Shown here in pieces: positions 1 through 10,247 of a DNA stretch of 64,000 bases. Every line of letters starts with the position of its first letter. Position 1 is the first letter of the stretch. Origin of the DNA: CAVSWT01 sp963746735 (lineage in GTDB: Bacteria > Bacteroidota > Ignavibacteria > Ignavibacteriales > Ignavibacteriaceae); contig CAVVCO010000014.1 in NCBI GenBank assembly GCA_963746735.1, forward strand, positions 181,833 to 245,832. Direction: 5' to 3'. The position numbers and the translations under genes are program-made. Under the pieces are notes generated by a model. It saw only the letters and a list, made by a program, of their open reading frames with translations. It made no database searches and had not been told where the DNA came from.

Positions 1-2058
1 GGGGGCTTAGGCGCAAAGGAAATGGCTGAGTTTGCAAATACATTACAGAAATATTTTGTTGAAGAAACACGCCTGGGAATACCCGTTATCTTTCATGAAG
101 AATGTCTTCATGGTTTAGCAGCAACAGAGTCAACAAGCTACCCTCAGCCGATTGGCCTTGCTTCAACATTCAATCCAAAACTTATTGAAGATATTTATTC
201 TTCAATCGCTGAAGATGCTAGAATGAGAGGCGCTCATCAAGCATTAACCCCTGTGGTTGATGTTGCAAGGGACCCTAGATGGGGAAGAGTTGAAGAAACT
301 TTTGGTGAAGATCCGTACCTCGTTTCTCAATTGGGAATTTCTGCGGTAAAAGGCTTGCAAGGTGAGTTGGATTTTAGTAATAAGAAAAATGTAATTGCAA
401 CTCTTAAACATTTTGCTGCTCACGGTCAACCAGAATCAGGTTCTAACTGCGGCCCAGCAAATTATTCTGAACGCATCATAAGAGATGTATTTCTTTTTCC
501 ATTTCGGGAAGTGATAAATAAAGCAAACGCTTTAAGTGTCATGGCATCCTACAATGAAATTGATGGTGTTCCTTCTCATGCTAATCAATGGCTGCTTAGA
601 AAAATATTGAGGGATGAATGGGGATTCGAAGGGCCGGTTGTTTCGGATTATTTCGCAATAACAGAATTAAATCATAAAGATGAAACAGTTAGCCATTCGG
701 TAGCAAAAGACAAAAAAGATGCCGCACTGCTTGCTGCCAAAGCTGGGGTAAACATTGAATTTCCTGATCCGGATTGTTATCCTAACTTAATTGATCTGGT
801 TAATGAAGGAACTTTAAATGAATCTGTAATTGATGAATTAGTAAGTGCTTTGTTAAAGCATAAGTTCATGCTTGGTTTATTTGAAGATCCTTATATAGAC
901 GCTGCTTCTATTCAAAATGAAGCCAAGCTAGAGAATGACAGACAAATTGCCTTAACTGCTGCTAAAGAAACAATTGTATTATTGAAAAATGAAAATAATT
1001 TATTGCCGATAGATTCAAACAAAATCAAAACTCTTGCTGTTATTGGTCCCAATGCAAATCGGAAATTATTAGGCGGATATAGTGGTGTTCCAAAATATTA
1101 TACAACAGTTTTAGAAGGTATAAAAAATAAAGTCGGAAGTAAAACTAATGTTCTATACAGTGAAGGATGCAAAATTACCATTGGCGGCTCATGGAACGAT
1201 GATGAAGTAATTCCATCAAATGAAGAAGAAAATAAAAAATTAATTGATGAAGCTGTTAAGACCGCCGAATTATCTGATACAGTTATTTTAGTTTTAGGTG
1301 GAAATGAACAAACCTCTAGGGAAGCTTGGAATAAAAATCACATGGGAGATAGGCCAAGTTTAGATTTACTTGGAATGCAAAATCAACTAGTTGAAAAGAT
1401 ATTGAAAATCGGGAAGCCTGTTATAGTTGTACTATTTAATGGAAGACCAAAATCTATTAACTATATAAATGATAATGTACCTGCAATACTTGAATGCTGG
1501 TACCTTGGGCAGGAAGCAGGTAATGCTGTAGCAGATGTTTTATTTGGTGACTTTAACCCTGGCGGTAAGCTGCCGATTTCTTTTCCAAGGTCTGCCGGGC
1601 ATATACCATGTTTTTATAATTATAAACCTTCTGCCCGTCGAGGTTATTTGTTTGATCATATTACTCCTTTATATCCTTTTGGTTTTGGTTTAAGTTATAC
1701 CACATTTAGTATTGACAACCTAAGAATTCAAAAAGATAGTATTAGTGTTAATGAATCCACGGAAGTATTAGTTGATATTCAAAATACTGGAAACCGGGAA
1801 GGGACAGAAGTTGTTCAAATGTATATTCGTGATATAGTTAGTTCTGTAACAAGGCCAGTAAAAGAATTAAAGGGATTCAAGAAAATTAGTTTGAAACCTG
1901 GTGAATCAACAACTGTATCCATTAATATTTTGCCGGAACATCTTGCTTTCACAGACATAAATAAAAAGTATACTGTTGAACCAGGCGAATTTGAAATTAT
2001 GGTTGGCAACTCTTCAAAGGATGAAGATTTAACAAAAATTATTTTAAAAGTGGAATAA
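1..2058 (+). CDS. Glycoside hydrolase family 3 (beta-glucosidase/beta-xylosidase), 5' end cut by window
   Basis: The frame is open from base 1, and the first in-window ATG (22) lies well inside the catalytic domain, so the true start is upstream. What remains is about 685 codons. The GH3 (alpha/beta)8 barrel is marked by HEECLHG, the RDPRWGRVEETFGEDP block, KHFAAHGQPESG and GFEGPVVSDY; the Asp in the last motif (codon 646-648) is the expected nucleophile. The second alpha/beta sandwich domain (about residues 310-560) and a C-terminal fibronectin-III-like domain (about 580-680) follow. No T9SS tail is present. GH3 enzymes remove terminal glucose, xylose or arabinose from oligosaccharides. Next to a sugar symporter and a xylan cluster, xylo-oligosaccharides are the likeliest substrate, but sequence alone does not fix specificity. 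Localisation cannot be judged without the N-terminus. Confidence 0.93.
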   Translation, partial: GGLGAKEMAEFANTLQKYFVEETRLGIPVIFHEECLHGLAATESTSYPQPIGLASTFNPKLIEDIYSSIAEDARMRGAHQALTPVVDVARDPRWGRVEETFGEDPYLVSQLGISAVKGLQGELDFSNKKNVIATLKHFAAHGQPESGSNCGPANYSERIIRDVFLFPFREVINKANALSVMASYNEIDGVPSHANQWLLRKILRDEWGFEGPVVSDYFAITELNHKDETVSHSVAKDKKDAALLAAKAGVNIEFPDPDCYPNLIDLVNEGTLNESVIDELVSALLKHKFMLGLFEDPYIDAASIQNEAKLENDRQIALTAAKETIVLLKNENNLLPIDSNKIKTLAVIGPNANRKLLGGYSGVPKYYTTVLEGIKNKVGSKTNVLYSEGCKITIGGSWNDDEVIPSNEEENKKLIDEAVKTAELSDTVILVLGGNEQTSREAWNKNHMGDRPSLDLLGMQNQLVEKILKIGKPVIVVLFNGRPKSINYINDNVPAILECWYLGQEAGNAVADVLFGDFNPGGKLPISFPRSAGHIPCFYNYKPSARRGYLFDHITPLYPFGFGLSYTTFSIDNLRIQKDSISVNESTEVLVDIQNTGNREGTEVVQMYIRDIVSSVTRPVKELKGFKKISLKPGESTTVSINILPEHLAFTDINKKYTVEPGEFEIMVGNSSKDEDLTKIILKVE

Positions 2059-2089
2059 ATTAACTATCAAATAATCTTAAAGGTGAATT

Positions 2090-3541
2090 GTGCAAATTGA
2101 TTCTGGACATACTCCCATCAACGTAAATTCCGCAGGTGCAGTTGCAGCCTCAACAACAAGATTATCCTTAAAGGAAAAAATCGGATATAGTTTAGGGGAT
2201 ACCGCATCAAATTTATTTTTCCAAACCTTCATCGTTTTTCTGCCGATATTTTATACCGATGTTTTTGGTATTTCTGCAGCAGCAATGGGTACAATGTTTT
2301 TGGCAACCCGTGTTTGGGATGCTGTAAATGACCCTATAATGGGAATGATAGCTGATAGAACAAATACGCGTTGGGGAAAGTTTCGGCCTTACATAGCAGG
2401 TTTTGCTATTCCATTTGCAATAGGCGGCGTTCTAACTTTTACTACTCCAGGCTTCGAAGGCACAGGCAAAATAATATATGCTTACGTAACCTATACACTT
2501 TTATTAATGCTTTATACCGCTGTGAATGTTCCCTATTCCGCTTTAATGGGAGTAATAACTCCTAATTCATTGGAACGAACAGAAGTTTCAACATTCCGTT
2601 TTGTTGCTGCCTTCGTTGGCCAGACAATTGTAGGCGCAGTAACTTTAACTTTGGTTCAATATTTTGGTAAAGGAAATGCAGGTGTTGGCTGGCAATGGAC
2701 AATGGGATGTTTTGGTGTTTTAGCAGCTATCTTATTACTTATAACATTTGCTTCTACTAAAGAAAGAGTTCTCCCTCCAAAAGAACAGAAAACCAATGTA
2801 AAACAGGATCTAAAAGATTTATTCAAAAACAAACCCTGGTTATTAATAGCCGGCGCAACTGTTTTCCAATTAACATATATAGTAATGCGCGGCTCAACAA
2901 CTGCATATTACTTTAGATATTATGTACAAGAGCAACAGTTAAATCTTTTTGGAAATATTATCAATCTATCTGTTGAAGGATTTACTTCATCATTTATTAC
3001 CATGGGAACCATTTCAACTCTAATCGGAGCAATTTTAACAATGTGGTTCTCCAAACGGCTAGATAAAAAGAATACTTACGCTATCTTCCTGATTGCAAGT
3101 GCATTGTCTTCAGGCTTTTTCTATTTCCTAAATCCGGAGAATGTAGTGCTAATATTGTTGTTAAATATACTTGTTTCATTCTTTTTCGGTTCTGTATCTG
3201 TACTTCAATGGGCAATGTATACTGACACTGCTGATTTCGGTGAATGGAAAATGGGAAGGCGTGCAACTGGTTTAATTATGGCGGCTTCATTATTTGCATT
3301 GAAATTAGGATTGACTTTGGGCGGTGCTATAGTAGGTTGGGTTTTAGCTTATTATGGATTTGTAGCAAATCAACCTCAGACTCCTGATACATTAAATGGA
3401 ATTGTCTTGCTTATGAGTGTTATCCCAGCAGTAATAGGAATAATGGGTGGACTCTTAATGTTATTTTATCCGCTTACCAATAAAATGATGATTAAGATTG
3501 AAGAAGATTTAACATTAAGAAGAGCAGGGCAGCAAGCATAG
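2090..3541 (+). CDS. GPH-family sugar:cation symporter (MelB/XynB-like MFS transporter)
   Basis: This 483-residue inner-membrane protein has about twelve hydrophobic helices. It starts at a GTG (2090) preceded by AAAGGTGA; no ATG fits better. Helix II carries the RVWDAVNDPIMG block with the paired Asp residues that bind the coupling cation in the glycoside-pentoside-hexuronide (GPH) family, followed by the loop DRTNTRWGKFRPYI, another family hallmark. GPH porters import melibiose, xylosides, glucuronides or similar with Na+ or H+. It sits 31 bases after the GH3 gene, so the two probably form an operon in which the symporter takes up a disaccharide or monosaccharide and GH3 produces or hydrolyses it. 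The substrate is inferred from context only. Confidence 0.93.
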   Translation: MQIDSGHTPINVNSAGAVAASTTRLSLKEKIGYSLGDTASNLFFQTFIVFLPIFYTDVFGISAAAMGTMFLATRVWDAVNDPIMGMIADRTNTRWGKFRPYIAGFAIPFAIGGVLTFTTPGFEGTGKIIYAYVTYTLLLMLYTAVNVPYSALMGVITPNSLERTEVSTFRFVAAFVGQTIVGAVTLTLVQYFGKGNAGVGWQWTMGCFGVLAAILLLITFASTKERVLPPKEQKTNVKQDLKDLFKNKPWLLIAGATVFQLTYIVMRGSTTAYYFRYYVQEQQLNLFGNIINLSVEGFTSSFITMGTISTLIGAILTMWFSKRLDKKNTYAIFLIASALSSGFFYFLNPENVVLILLLNILVSFFFGSVSVLQWAMYTDTADFGEWKMGRRATGLIMAASLFALKLGLTLGGAIVGWVLAYYGFVANQPQTPDTLNGIVLLMSVIPAVIGIMGGLLMLFYPLTNKMMIKIEEDLTLRRAGQQA

Positions 3542-3667
3542 TAAAAAGATATATGAATCAAGAATTCATTAATAGCATGAAAAAATAAAAGTTAATGAGT
3601 TAATAAATAAAAAATAAAAATTTAATAGTCAGAAAATTGAAGTACTAAATTGAGAGGAGAGCTTTAT

Positions 3668-6600
3668 ATGTTTCTAGGACGTTATTTAAAGAAATTTTTA
3701 AGGCTGTGCATAATCTTATCAATTATGCTTTCCACAACGGTATTGGCCCAAGGAACTGGAGCCATAAAAGGTAAGGTGCTTGACAAAGCAACAAAAGAAG
3801 CTCTGGCTGGTGCGAACGTAATATTAAATAGAACAAACCTGGGGGCAGCAACTGACTTAGATGGAAATTTTATTATCCGAAATGTTCCCGCTGGAAAGCA
3901 AAAATTAATTATTTCATATATAGGATACAATTCTGATTCAATTGAAGTAAATTTTATCGCAAACCGTACTATAGAAGAAGACTTTTATCTTACCTTGAAC
4001 GTAGTAGAAGGGCAAACTGTTATTGTAACTTCACAAGCTCAGGGACAGATGTCAGCTATACAACAGCAGTTAACATCAGATAAGATTTCAAACATAGTTT
4101 CCGAAGCAAAAATTCAGGAACTTCCTGACTTTAATGCTGCAGCTTCCATAGGCCGCCTGCCCGGTGTATCAACACTCCAAAGTTCTGGCGAAGCTAACAA
4201 AGTTGTAATCAGGGGATTGGCACCAAAATATAACCAAATAACTATTGGAGGCGTTTCTCTCGCATCCACAGGAAGTGATCAAATTGGTATTACCTCACTA
4301 GGCGGAGCTTACAACAATATTAATAATGACAGAAGCGTTGATCTTACTATGATATCGCCATATATGTTAAAGAACATTACTGTTTATAAGGCGCTAACAC
4401 CTGATTTAAATGCTGACGCAATAGGAGGTGTGGTTAATATGGACCTGAGAGAAGCCCCTTCAGGATTACACACAGACCTGTTATGGCAATCCGGTTATAC
4501 TGCTAAAACTAAACAATATGGAAATTATAGAGCAAATGCATCAATAAGTAATCGCTTTTTTAATGATCAATTTGGAGTTTATGTTCTCGGAAATATAGAA
4601 TCTTATGACAGAAATTCAGACAACATGAATGCTAATTATGATATAGTTGGGGATAAGACGGAGATAGACCCGACAACAGGATTTCGTCCGGTTCAAGTTT
4701 CTTCTGTAACATTTAACAGGCATATAGAAACAAGAAAACGTTATGGAGGGAATTTGATCTTAGACTATGCTCTCCCTAACGGTTCTATTAAGTTTGTAAA
4801 TTTACTGGCACAAATAAATTCGAATTATACTAATCATGATCAGACAATTAATTATAATAATGGACAAATGTCATGGCGGCTTGGCCTGGGTGAAAATATT
4901 ACTGACCAGGAACTGCATTCTCTTAAATTTAAGTATGATTTTGGATTTATAAGCGCGGATTTATCGGCCGGTTATACACGCTCAACTAACAAATTGGATA
5001 AATCTCCTGTAATAAATTTTAATCAGACCAATGCATTGACGTCTAATGCCCCACGTAGAAATCTAGTTCCGGAAGACCTCACTTATCTGCTCACTGATTT
5101 TAAAGGAGATTCTGCAGTAGTACTAAGAAGTGCAAATCTATTTAGTACCGACTATCAAGATGATAAATATACATATAAGGCAGATTTTCAAATTCCTTTT
5201 AATATCAATACAGATGCAAGCGGGTTTTTTAAATTTGGCGGTCAATACAACAGACAATCAATTTCCACAAATCAGGAAGCCCCTTATTTAGGATTCAATG
5301 GAAGTGTTACTGGTACGGGTACTGATATTCAAACTAACCTGATGAAAGCAATCTATAATAAATTTGGAATATCTGCTGACAATCAAGGAAATTTAACGGG
5401 AGTTTCATTTTTGAACCCCGATAGAGATCTTTTTGCCTCCTTTTTAGATAACAAATATGGAGCTGTATATTATTCATCCAGTCCAGTTCTCTTGACTAAT
5501 ATATTAGATTATATTATTGGTAATCCTGCCTTCGATGCCTCTAATTCACAAACTAGTACTGGTAATAGAGGTGGCTGGTATGACGGGCCATATCAACAGC
5601 TTACTAATGACTATAATTATCACGAAGATTATTATGCAGCCTATGCAATGTCCAAAATCAATTTCTTAGACTTTATGGTAATTGGCGGAGCGCGTTACGA
5701 AAAAGTGAAATCCGATTATTTTGCCTATAACGCAAGAGATATTAGAAACCCACAGCAGCAGAAAATGTATGATACTACTTCTGTTAGTGAAAGTGAATTT
5801 GTTCTTCCAATGGCACAAATTAAATACTCTCCGTTAGATTGGATGGACGTTCGTTACGCTTACACTCAGACACTTGCCAGGCCGGATTACAGTTCTCTTA
5901 GCCCCAAGTTCACTATTACAAATGAAACCCCGGGATTCATTTTTGCCGGTAACCCGGGACTGAAACCAGCCAAAGCTTTTAATCATGACCTAAATTTTAC
6001 GTTCCATTCCAATCAATTAGGGCTTTTCACGGTTGGCGGTTTTTATAAAACTATTGAGAACTTTGTATATACTGCATCCTATCAGTTGGATGCTGCCCAA
6101 AATGCAGGGATAGACAATATTTCTCGTTATACCATTGTCCGTGATGGCGCTAATGTAGTGATACCAGCTGTAAACGCTACGGTGATTCGACCTCTTAATA
6201 ATCCTTTCGACGCAACTGTTAAAGGGCTTGAGCTTGACTTCCAGCACAATTTTTGGTATTTGCCTGTACCATTTAACAATATAGTTTTGAGTATTAACTA
6301 TGCACGCATTCAATCGAGTACCAGGTATCCTTTTTATGATGTGAACGTGATAGTTGTCGGACGCGATCGTATTCCTTTGCTTATAGATAGCTCTTCTGCT
6401 GGACGATTAATTGACCAGCCTAATCACATTCTAAACGCTGCCATAGGTTATGATTATGAAGGGTTTTCATCCAGGCTGTCCTTTCTTTTCCAGGCTAACT
6501 CCGCAACCGGCAATGGAGGGAAGTTTCCGGAAAACGATTCATATACTAAAGACTATTTCAGAATAGATTTCTCAGCCCGCCAAAAGCTTCCCTGGTTAAA

Positions 6601-6733
6601 CAGTGAAGTGGTACTGGACGTCAGTAACTTGAATAATGCAAATACTAGTGGAATACAAAAGTCAACCCAAGGATTTAGAAGTATTCAAAACTATGGTTTA
6701 ACTGCAAATCTTGGACTAAGAGTAAGCTATTAA
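3668..6733 (+). CDS. TonB-dependent outer-membrane receptor with carboxypeptidase-regulatory-like N-terminal domain
   Basis: This is a 1021-residue active-transport porin of the outer membrane. I place the start at ATG 3668, seven bases after a strong GAGGAGA site (3653-3660), rather than at the in-frame TTG 3650 that overlaps that site. A signal peptide of about 28 residues ends at VLAQ. A carboxypeptidase-D regulatory-like beta-sandwich (about residues 30-115; KGKVLDKATKEALAGANV) comes next, then the plug (about 130-260; ELPDFNAAASIGRLPGV, NKVVIRGLAPKYN, DAIGGVVNMD). The rest is the 22-strand barrel, ending in an aromatic residue (VSY). It resembles the TonB-dependent receptors paired with carbohydrate enzymes more than a classical SusC, and no SusD gene follows. 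It probably imports xylo-oligosaccharides, judging from the neighbourhood. Confidence 0.93.
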   Translation: MFLGRYLKKFLRLCIILSIMLSTTVLAQGTGAIKGKVLDKATKEALAGANVILNRTNLGAATDLDGNFIIRNVPAGKQKLIISYIGYNSDSIEVNFIANRTIEEDFYLTLNVVEGQTVIVTSQAQGQMSAIQQQLTSDKISNIVSEAKIQELPDFNAAASIGRLPGVSTLQSSGEANKVVIRGLAPKYNQITIGGVSLASTGSDQIGITSLGGAYNNINNDRSVDLTMISPYMLKNITVYKALTPDLNADAIGGVVNMDLREAPSGLHTDLLWQSGYTAKTKQYGNYRANASISNRFFNDQFGVYVLGNIESYDRNSDNMNANYDIVGDKTEIDPTTGFRPVQVSSVTFNRHIETRKRYGGNLILDYALPNGSIKFVNLLAQINSNYTNHDQTINYNNGQMSWRLGLGENITDQELHSLKFKYDFGFISADLSAGYTRSTNKLDKSPVINFNQTNALTSNAPRRNLVPEDLTYLLTDFKGDSAVVLRSANLFSTDYQDDKYTYKADFQIPFNINTDASGFFKFGGQYNRQSISTNQEAPYLGFNGSVTGTGTDIQTNLMKAIYNKFGISADNQGNLTGVSFLNPDRDLFASFLDNKYGAVYYSSSPVLLTNILDYIIGNPAFDASNSQTSTGNRGGWYDGPYQQLTNDYNYHEDYYAAYAMSKINFLDFMVIGGARYEKVKSDYFAYNARDIRNPQQQKMYDTTSVSESEFVLPMAQIKYSPLDWMDVRYAYTQTLARPDYSSLSPKFTITNETPGFIFAGNPGLKPAKAFNHDLNFTFHSNQLGLFTVGGFYKTIENFVYTASYQLDAAQNAGIDNISRYTIVRDGANVVIPAVNATVIRPLNNPFDATVKGLELDFQHNFWYLPVPFNNIVLSINYARIQSSTRYPFYDVNVIVVGRDRIPLLIDSSSAGRLIDQPNHILNAAIGYDYEGFSSRLSFLFQANSATGNGGKFPENDSYTKDYFRIDFSARQKLPWLNSEVVLDVSNLNNANTSGIQKSTQGFRSIQNYGLTANLGLRVSY

Positions 6734-6791
6734 ATATGATGAAATTTATTAACACAAAATAAAACTTAATAACTAACAAAAGGAGTAGACA

Positions 6792-8618
6792 ATGAAGCGA
6801 TTAATACTTTTTCTCGCGGTCATGCTTTATTTAAGCAGCATGTTATATGCGCAAAAGGATACAGTAGTCGTTCCGGGATATTTTGAAGCCGGCACATATG
6901 GTACCTTAAATGACGCAATTACAGCAGCAGTAAATGGCGGGACTATTAACAATACTGTTTTTAAATTGAACCCGTATGAAGTTTACGTACTAAGTGCAAG
7001 TATCTATATGGATAAAGGGCAAAACCTTGAAATCGTTGCCCCAAAACCACTTCGCGCTGGTGATGCTGATGCTCAAACCGTACAAAATTCTGCCCCTCCA
7101 CAAATCGTTTGGACTGAAGAAGCTATTACCAGGGATTACATTATACAATCATATAGCGATGTTACATTGAAAAATATTTGGGTAAGATATGCCGATTTTT
7201 TAGGCGCTCAAGTAAGTTCTTCTATTACGTTTGAAAATCAAGACGCAGCAGATGATCCAGAAAGAGGAACTTTTGAAGGATGTATTTTTGATTATGATGG
7301 AATTGGTTCTGAAGGTGCAGGAGATATTACTGTAAAAGGGGATCATTTCGTGGGTAAATTCGAAAACTGCTACTTCAGAAATGGTTCTGATAACCACTTC
7401 CAGTATTATGGGCGTGCAGTTTCTTTCCCATACCAAAGCACAGGATGGCATTATGATAGTTTGCTTTTTGAAAACTGTTCTTTTACCAACATCAGTAGGA
7501 TTGTAATGCAGGAGGGTAATGAGTATGGCGATAATGTTCAATTAAATCATTGCACAATTTTAAATACAATTGAATGGGTCTATCAGTCTGCTGGCTGGCT
7601 GCACAATGCATCTATAACAAATTCTATATTTGTAAACCCAGACCTTATGGGATATAGGCCAATTGATGTATGTGACAGTGTTCAGACAATTGATGATTTC
7701 AATAGCGGCTCATGTAATCCTCCCGGAGGTGGTTTGATAAACGGCATTACTGCTGTAGATTCTTTCGGTTTTTCAGTCCCTTTTACAGATTTTGACCGGC
7801 AATTATATATAGCTAATAATGCTTACTTATATCAGGATTGGATGAAAGCTTGGTATACGGATAGTCCTTGGGCAAAAGATCTGCATAAAAATAGACATGA
7901 TATGGAAATACGGCATCCGGCTCCAATGATAGGAGATAATACGATGGCTTTTATCGATTCGGTGGATGCTAACAGCAAAAAGGTATTCAAAACCTTGAAT
8001 GTTGATATGTCCACAATTTATGATACAGATCCTGATTTCATAGTACCAGCTACTAACGAAGACACATTAAAATCATTCATTGAAGGTAAATGGGGTACAG
8101 GAGTAGACATTAACTGGGCTTATGAACCTTATGCAGGCTTTAAGCAATTATGGCCATTGCCAGAGAATTTGGCTTATAATAATGAGGCTTACAAAACCGC
8201 AGCTTACAGTGGGTTGCCATTGGGAGACTTAAATTGGTTCCCGGATAAGATGGCATCATGGGAAGCACAGAAAAGTGATGAGTGGGCTAACATAACTAAT
8301 TGGCTGCATAATGGGGAAGCAACAGGTGTAACTGAAGTACCTGGCACTATGCCAAGTAATTTTGTTCTTAATCAAAATTATCCGAATCCTTTTAACCCTA
8401 CCACTAATATTACTTATTCAGTTCCCCAAAGTGGTCAGGTATCTTTAATAGTATTCAACACACTTGGGCAAGAAGTTGCCACTATATTTAAGGGTTACCA
8501 GGCAGCAGGAAATTATTCTGCAATTTTTGATGGTTCAAAATTAACAAGCGGTGTTTATTTCTATCGTTTACAATCAGATAATGTTTCTATTACAAAGAAA
8601 TTTATTCTGATGAAATAA
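6792..8618 (+). CDS. Secreted right-handed beta-helix protein with T9SS sorting domain
   Basis: The 608-residue protein has a good AAAAGGAG ribosome site and a signal peptide ending near MLYAQ. Residues about 90-330 look like a right-handed parallel beta-helix: short strands repeat in blocks such as FEGCIFDYDG, FENCYFRNG, FENCSFTN, LNHCTILN and ITNSIFVN, each an N/C ladder typical of pectate-lyase-like coils. No lyase catalytic motif is recognisable. The C-terminal 85 residues, starting at NQNYPNPFNPTTNI, are a type A T9SS sorting domain, so the protein should be exported and attached to the cell surface or released. It lies 58 bases after the TonB receptor, the position normally held by SusD. 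A polysaccharide-binding or processing partner of the receptor is my inference; the function is unknown. Confidence 0.85.
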   Translation: MKRLILFLAVMLYLSSMLYAQKDTVVVPGYFEAGTYGTLNDAITAAVNGGTINNTVFKLNPYEVYVLSASIYMDKGQNLEIVAPKPLRAGDADAQTVQNSAPPQIVWTEEAITRDYIIQSYSDVTLKNIWVRYADFLGAQVSSSITFENQDAADDPERGTFEGCIFDYDGIGSEGAGDITVKGDHFVGKFENCYFRNGSDNHFQYYGRAVSFPYQSTGWHYDSLLFENCSFTNISRIVMQEGNEYGDNVQLNHCTILNTIEWVYQSAGWLHNASITNSIFVNPDLMGYRPIDVCDSVQTIDDFNSGSCNPPGGGLINGITAVDSFGFSVPFTDFDRQLYIANNAYLYQDWMKAWYTDSPWAKDLHKNRHDMEIRHPAPMIGDNTMAFIDSVDANSKKVFKTLNVDMSTIYDTDPDFIVPATNEDTLKSFIEGKWGTGVDINWAYEPYAGFKQLWPLPENLAYNNEAYKTAAYSGLPLGDLNWFPDKMASWEAQKSDEWANITNWLHNGEATGVTEVPGTMPSNFVLNQNYPNPFNPTTNITYSVPQSGQVSLIVFNTLGQEVATIFKGYQAAGNYSAIFDGSKLTSGVYFYRLQSDNVSITKKFILMK

Positions 8619-8641
8619 AGTTCTCCTTATGTTAGTGTTGT

Positions 8642-8682
8642 CCCGGCTGCAATTATTCTTTTAAGTTGGAAAAGCAGCCGGG
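8642..8682 (+). terminator. Hairpin after the receptor/beta-helix operon
   Basis: A perfect 9-bp stem CCCGGCTGC / GCAGCCGGG (8642-8650 with 8674-8682) encloses a 23-base AT-rich loop, 24 bases after the stop of the beta-helix gene. It stands out in AT-rich DNA. The following bases lack a strong T run, so it may be a weak terminator or a 3'-end-stabilising structure. The rest of the 268-base gap (8619-8886) is AT-rich and shows no gene; it must hold the promoter of the next gene. Confidence 0.6.
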
Positions 8683-9489
8683 GTATAAATTAGTTATGGA
8701 TTTAAAATGTAATTTATTGAATAGTAGTTCTTTAATTAATGTTTTTATTTTTTAATGTCATTTAATATTTAGAATTCTTGGTAGTTATCTTTTAGGCAAT
8801 TTACATTCTATAAAATTCGAATGCATAAATCAATAGACAAAGTTCAGTTTTCTCGTTTTTTTTAACAAATCAATTAAAGGAGGATTATGAAAAAGTTAAC
8901 ATACGCTCTTACGTATTTAACGATTGTCATCTTATTTATTGCGGTTGGCAATGTAAGTGCACAAACTTCGCAGGATTTTCAAGGCTATAGTATCGGAGAT
9001 TCTCTGACCGGTATTGGCTGGAGTGCTTCTGATGTTCAGGCCAAGATTGTTGATGATCCTATTGCAAGCGGGAACAATGTTCTTCAAAACACAATACACA
9101 ATTATAATGCAGCGCCTGTTCTTAAGTTTGTCCTGCCTGCAGGGAAAACTCTGGCTGATTATAGCTCCTTCACTTTTAAGGGCTATTTTGCACAAGGAGA
9201 TGTTGGATACAAGGATATTTTAGTTGAAGCCTATCAAACCAAACCAACAGCTCAATTTGCTAATGATGCGGCTGCTAAAATCGGTTCTTGGAGTCGTTCT
9301 AAAATGGGTTCCACTGCTTGGGAAGATATCGCAGTAGATATTACAAACAGTTCTTCATTTAGTGATACTATTTATATCGCTTTTGGAATCAACTGTGCAG
9401 GTACTGGAGATGTAGGAGGTACCGGACTTACTACTATGTGGGATGCAGATGATGTTGCACTTGTAGCTAAACCCGTAGACAATACATTA

Positions 9490-10247
9490 GTCGATCAGTG
9501 GGGTAAGACAAGTGACGGATATGGAGCAGCCTGGCCAATACTGAATACAAACTGCCGCTGCTGGTGATGCGGGCATAGCTGGTCCACAACCAATACCAGC
9601 CGGTACAAATGGTGCAACAGTGCGCGGTAAATTTCGACACACTTAACAGCAACTACGACGCAAGCAGTAGTAGTGACTGGTCAAATTGAATTAGTAGGCG
9701 GGGGCGGAGCGATGCATATACCCGGCTGCGTTATGCATTAACTTTCCAGGATAGTGCTACGTTTAAATAATGCTGGTACACTGATTCGGCAAAATGGGTA
9801 AGTCCTAAGAAAAATTACGGTTATGAATTTGACTCCACGAAGTGGTGCAGGCACCATGGCAAATGGTGGCGGCGGACAGGGAACAGTATGGGCAATTAAT
9901 AATGGAACTGGGCAGCACATACAGTAATGGCGGTAAGCCTACTTGCACCGGTAGAAAACCAGGCCCTATAATGCCGAAGCAATAGCCGGTACATATAATT
10001 TTGCAATTTCGATTCATTCGGATAAGTGATACAGTGAATGAGATACAGCTGGTATTTGGTTAGAGCAAAATAATAAATACTGGTTTGGCGGCACAGTTCA
10101 GGGAGTATCCACAGACTAAAAAATTCAATGCAATAAATTTTGGTTTCAACAATGACTTTGAAGGAACTCGGAGTTAATTTTAGTGATGTCAAAGCTGACT
10201 TAGGTACACCTATAACCGTTCCAGAGGCACCATGGCAGGCATATTAT
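9490..10247 (+). repeat. Tandem unit 1 of the repeat protein (~758 bp)
   Basis: The unit opens with GTCGATCAGTGGGG (VDQWG) and ends before the next VDQWG at 10248. It is the least similar of the three close copies in its first 200 bases and has several indels relative to units 2 and 3 that break the frame. Confidence 0.75.

Noticed and set aside
3650..3667. TTG at 3650 as start of the TonB receptor
   Set aside because: It overlaps the GAGGAGA ribosome site that serves ATG 3668, where the signal peptide begins.
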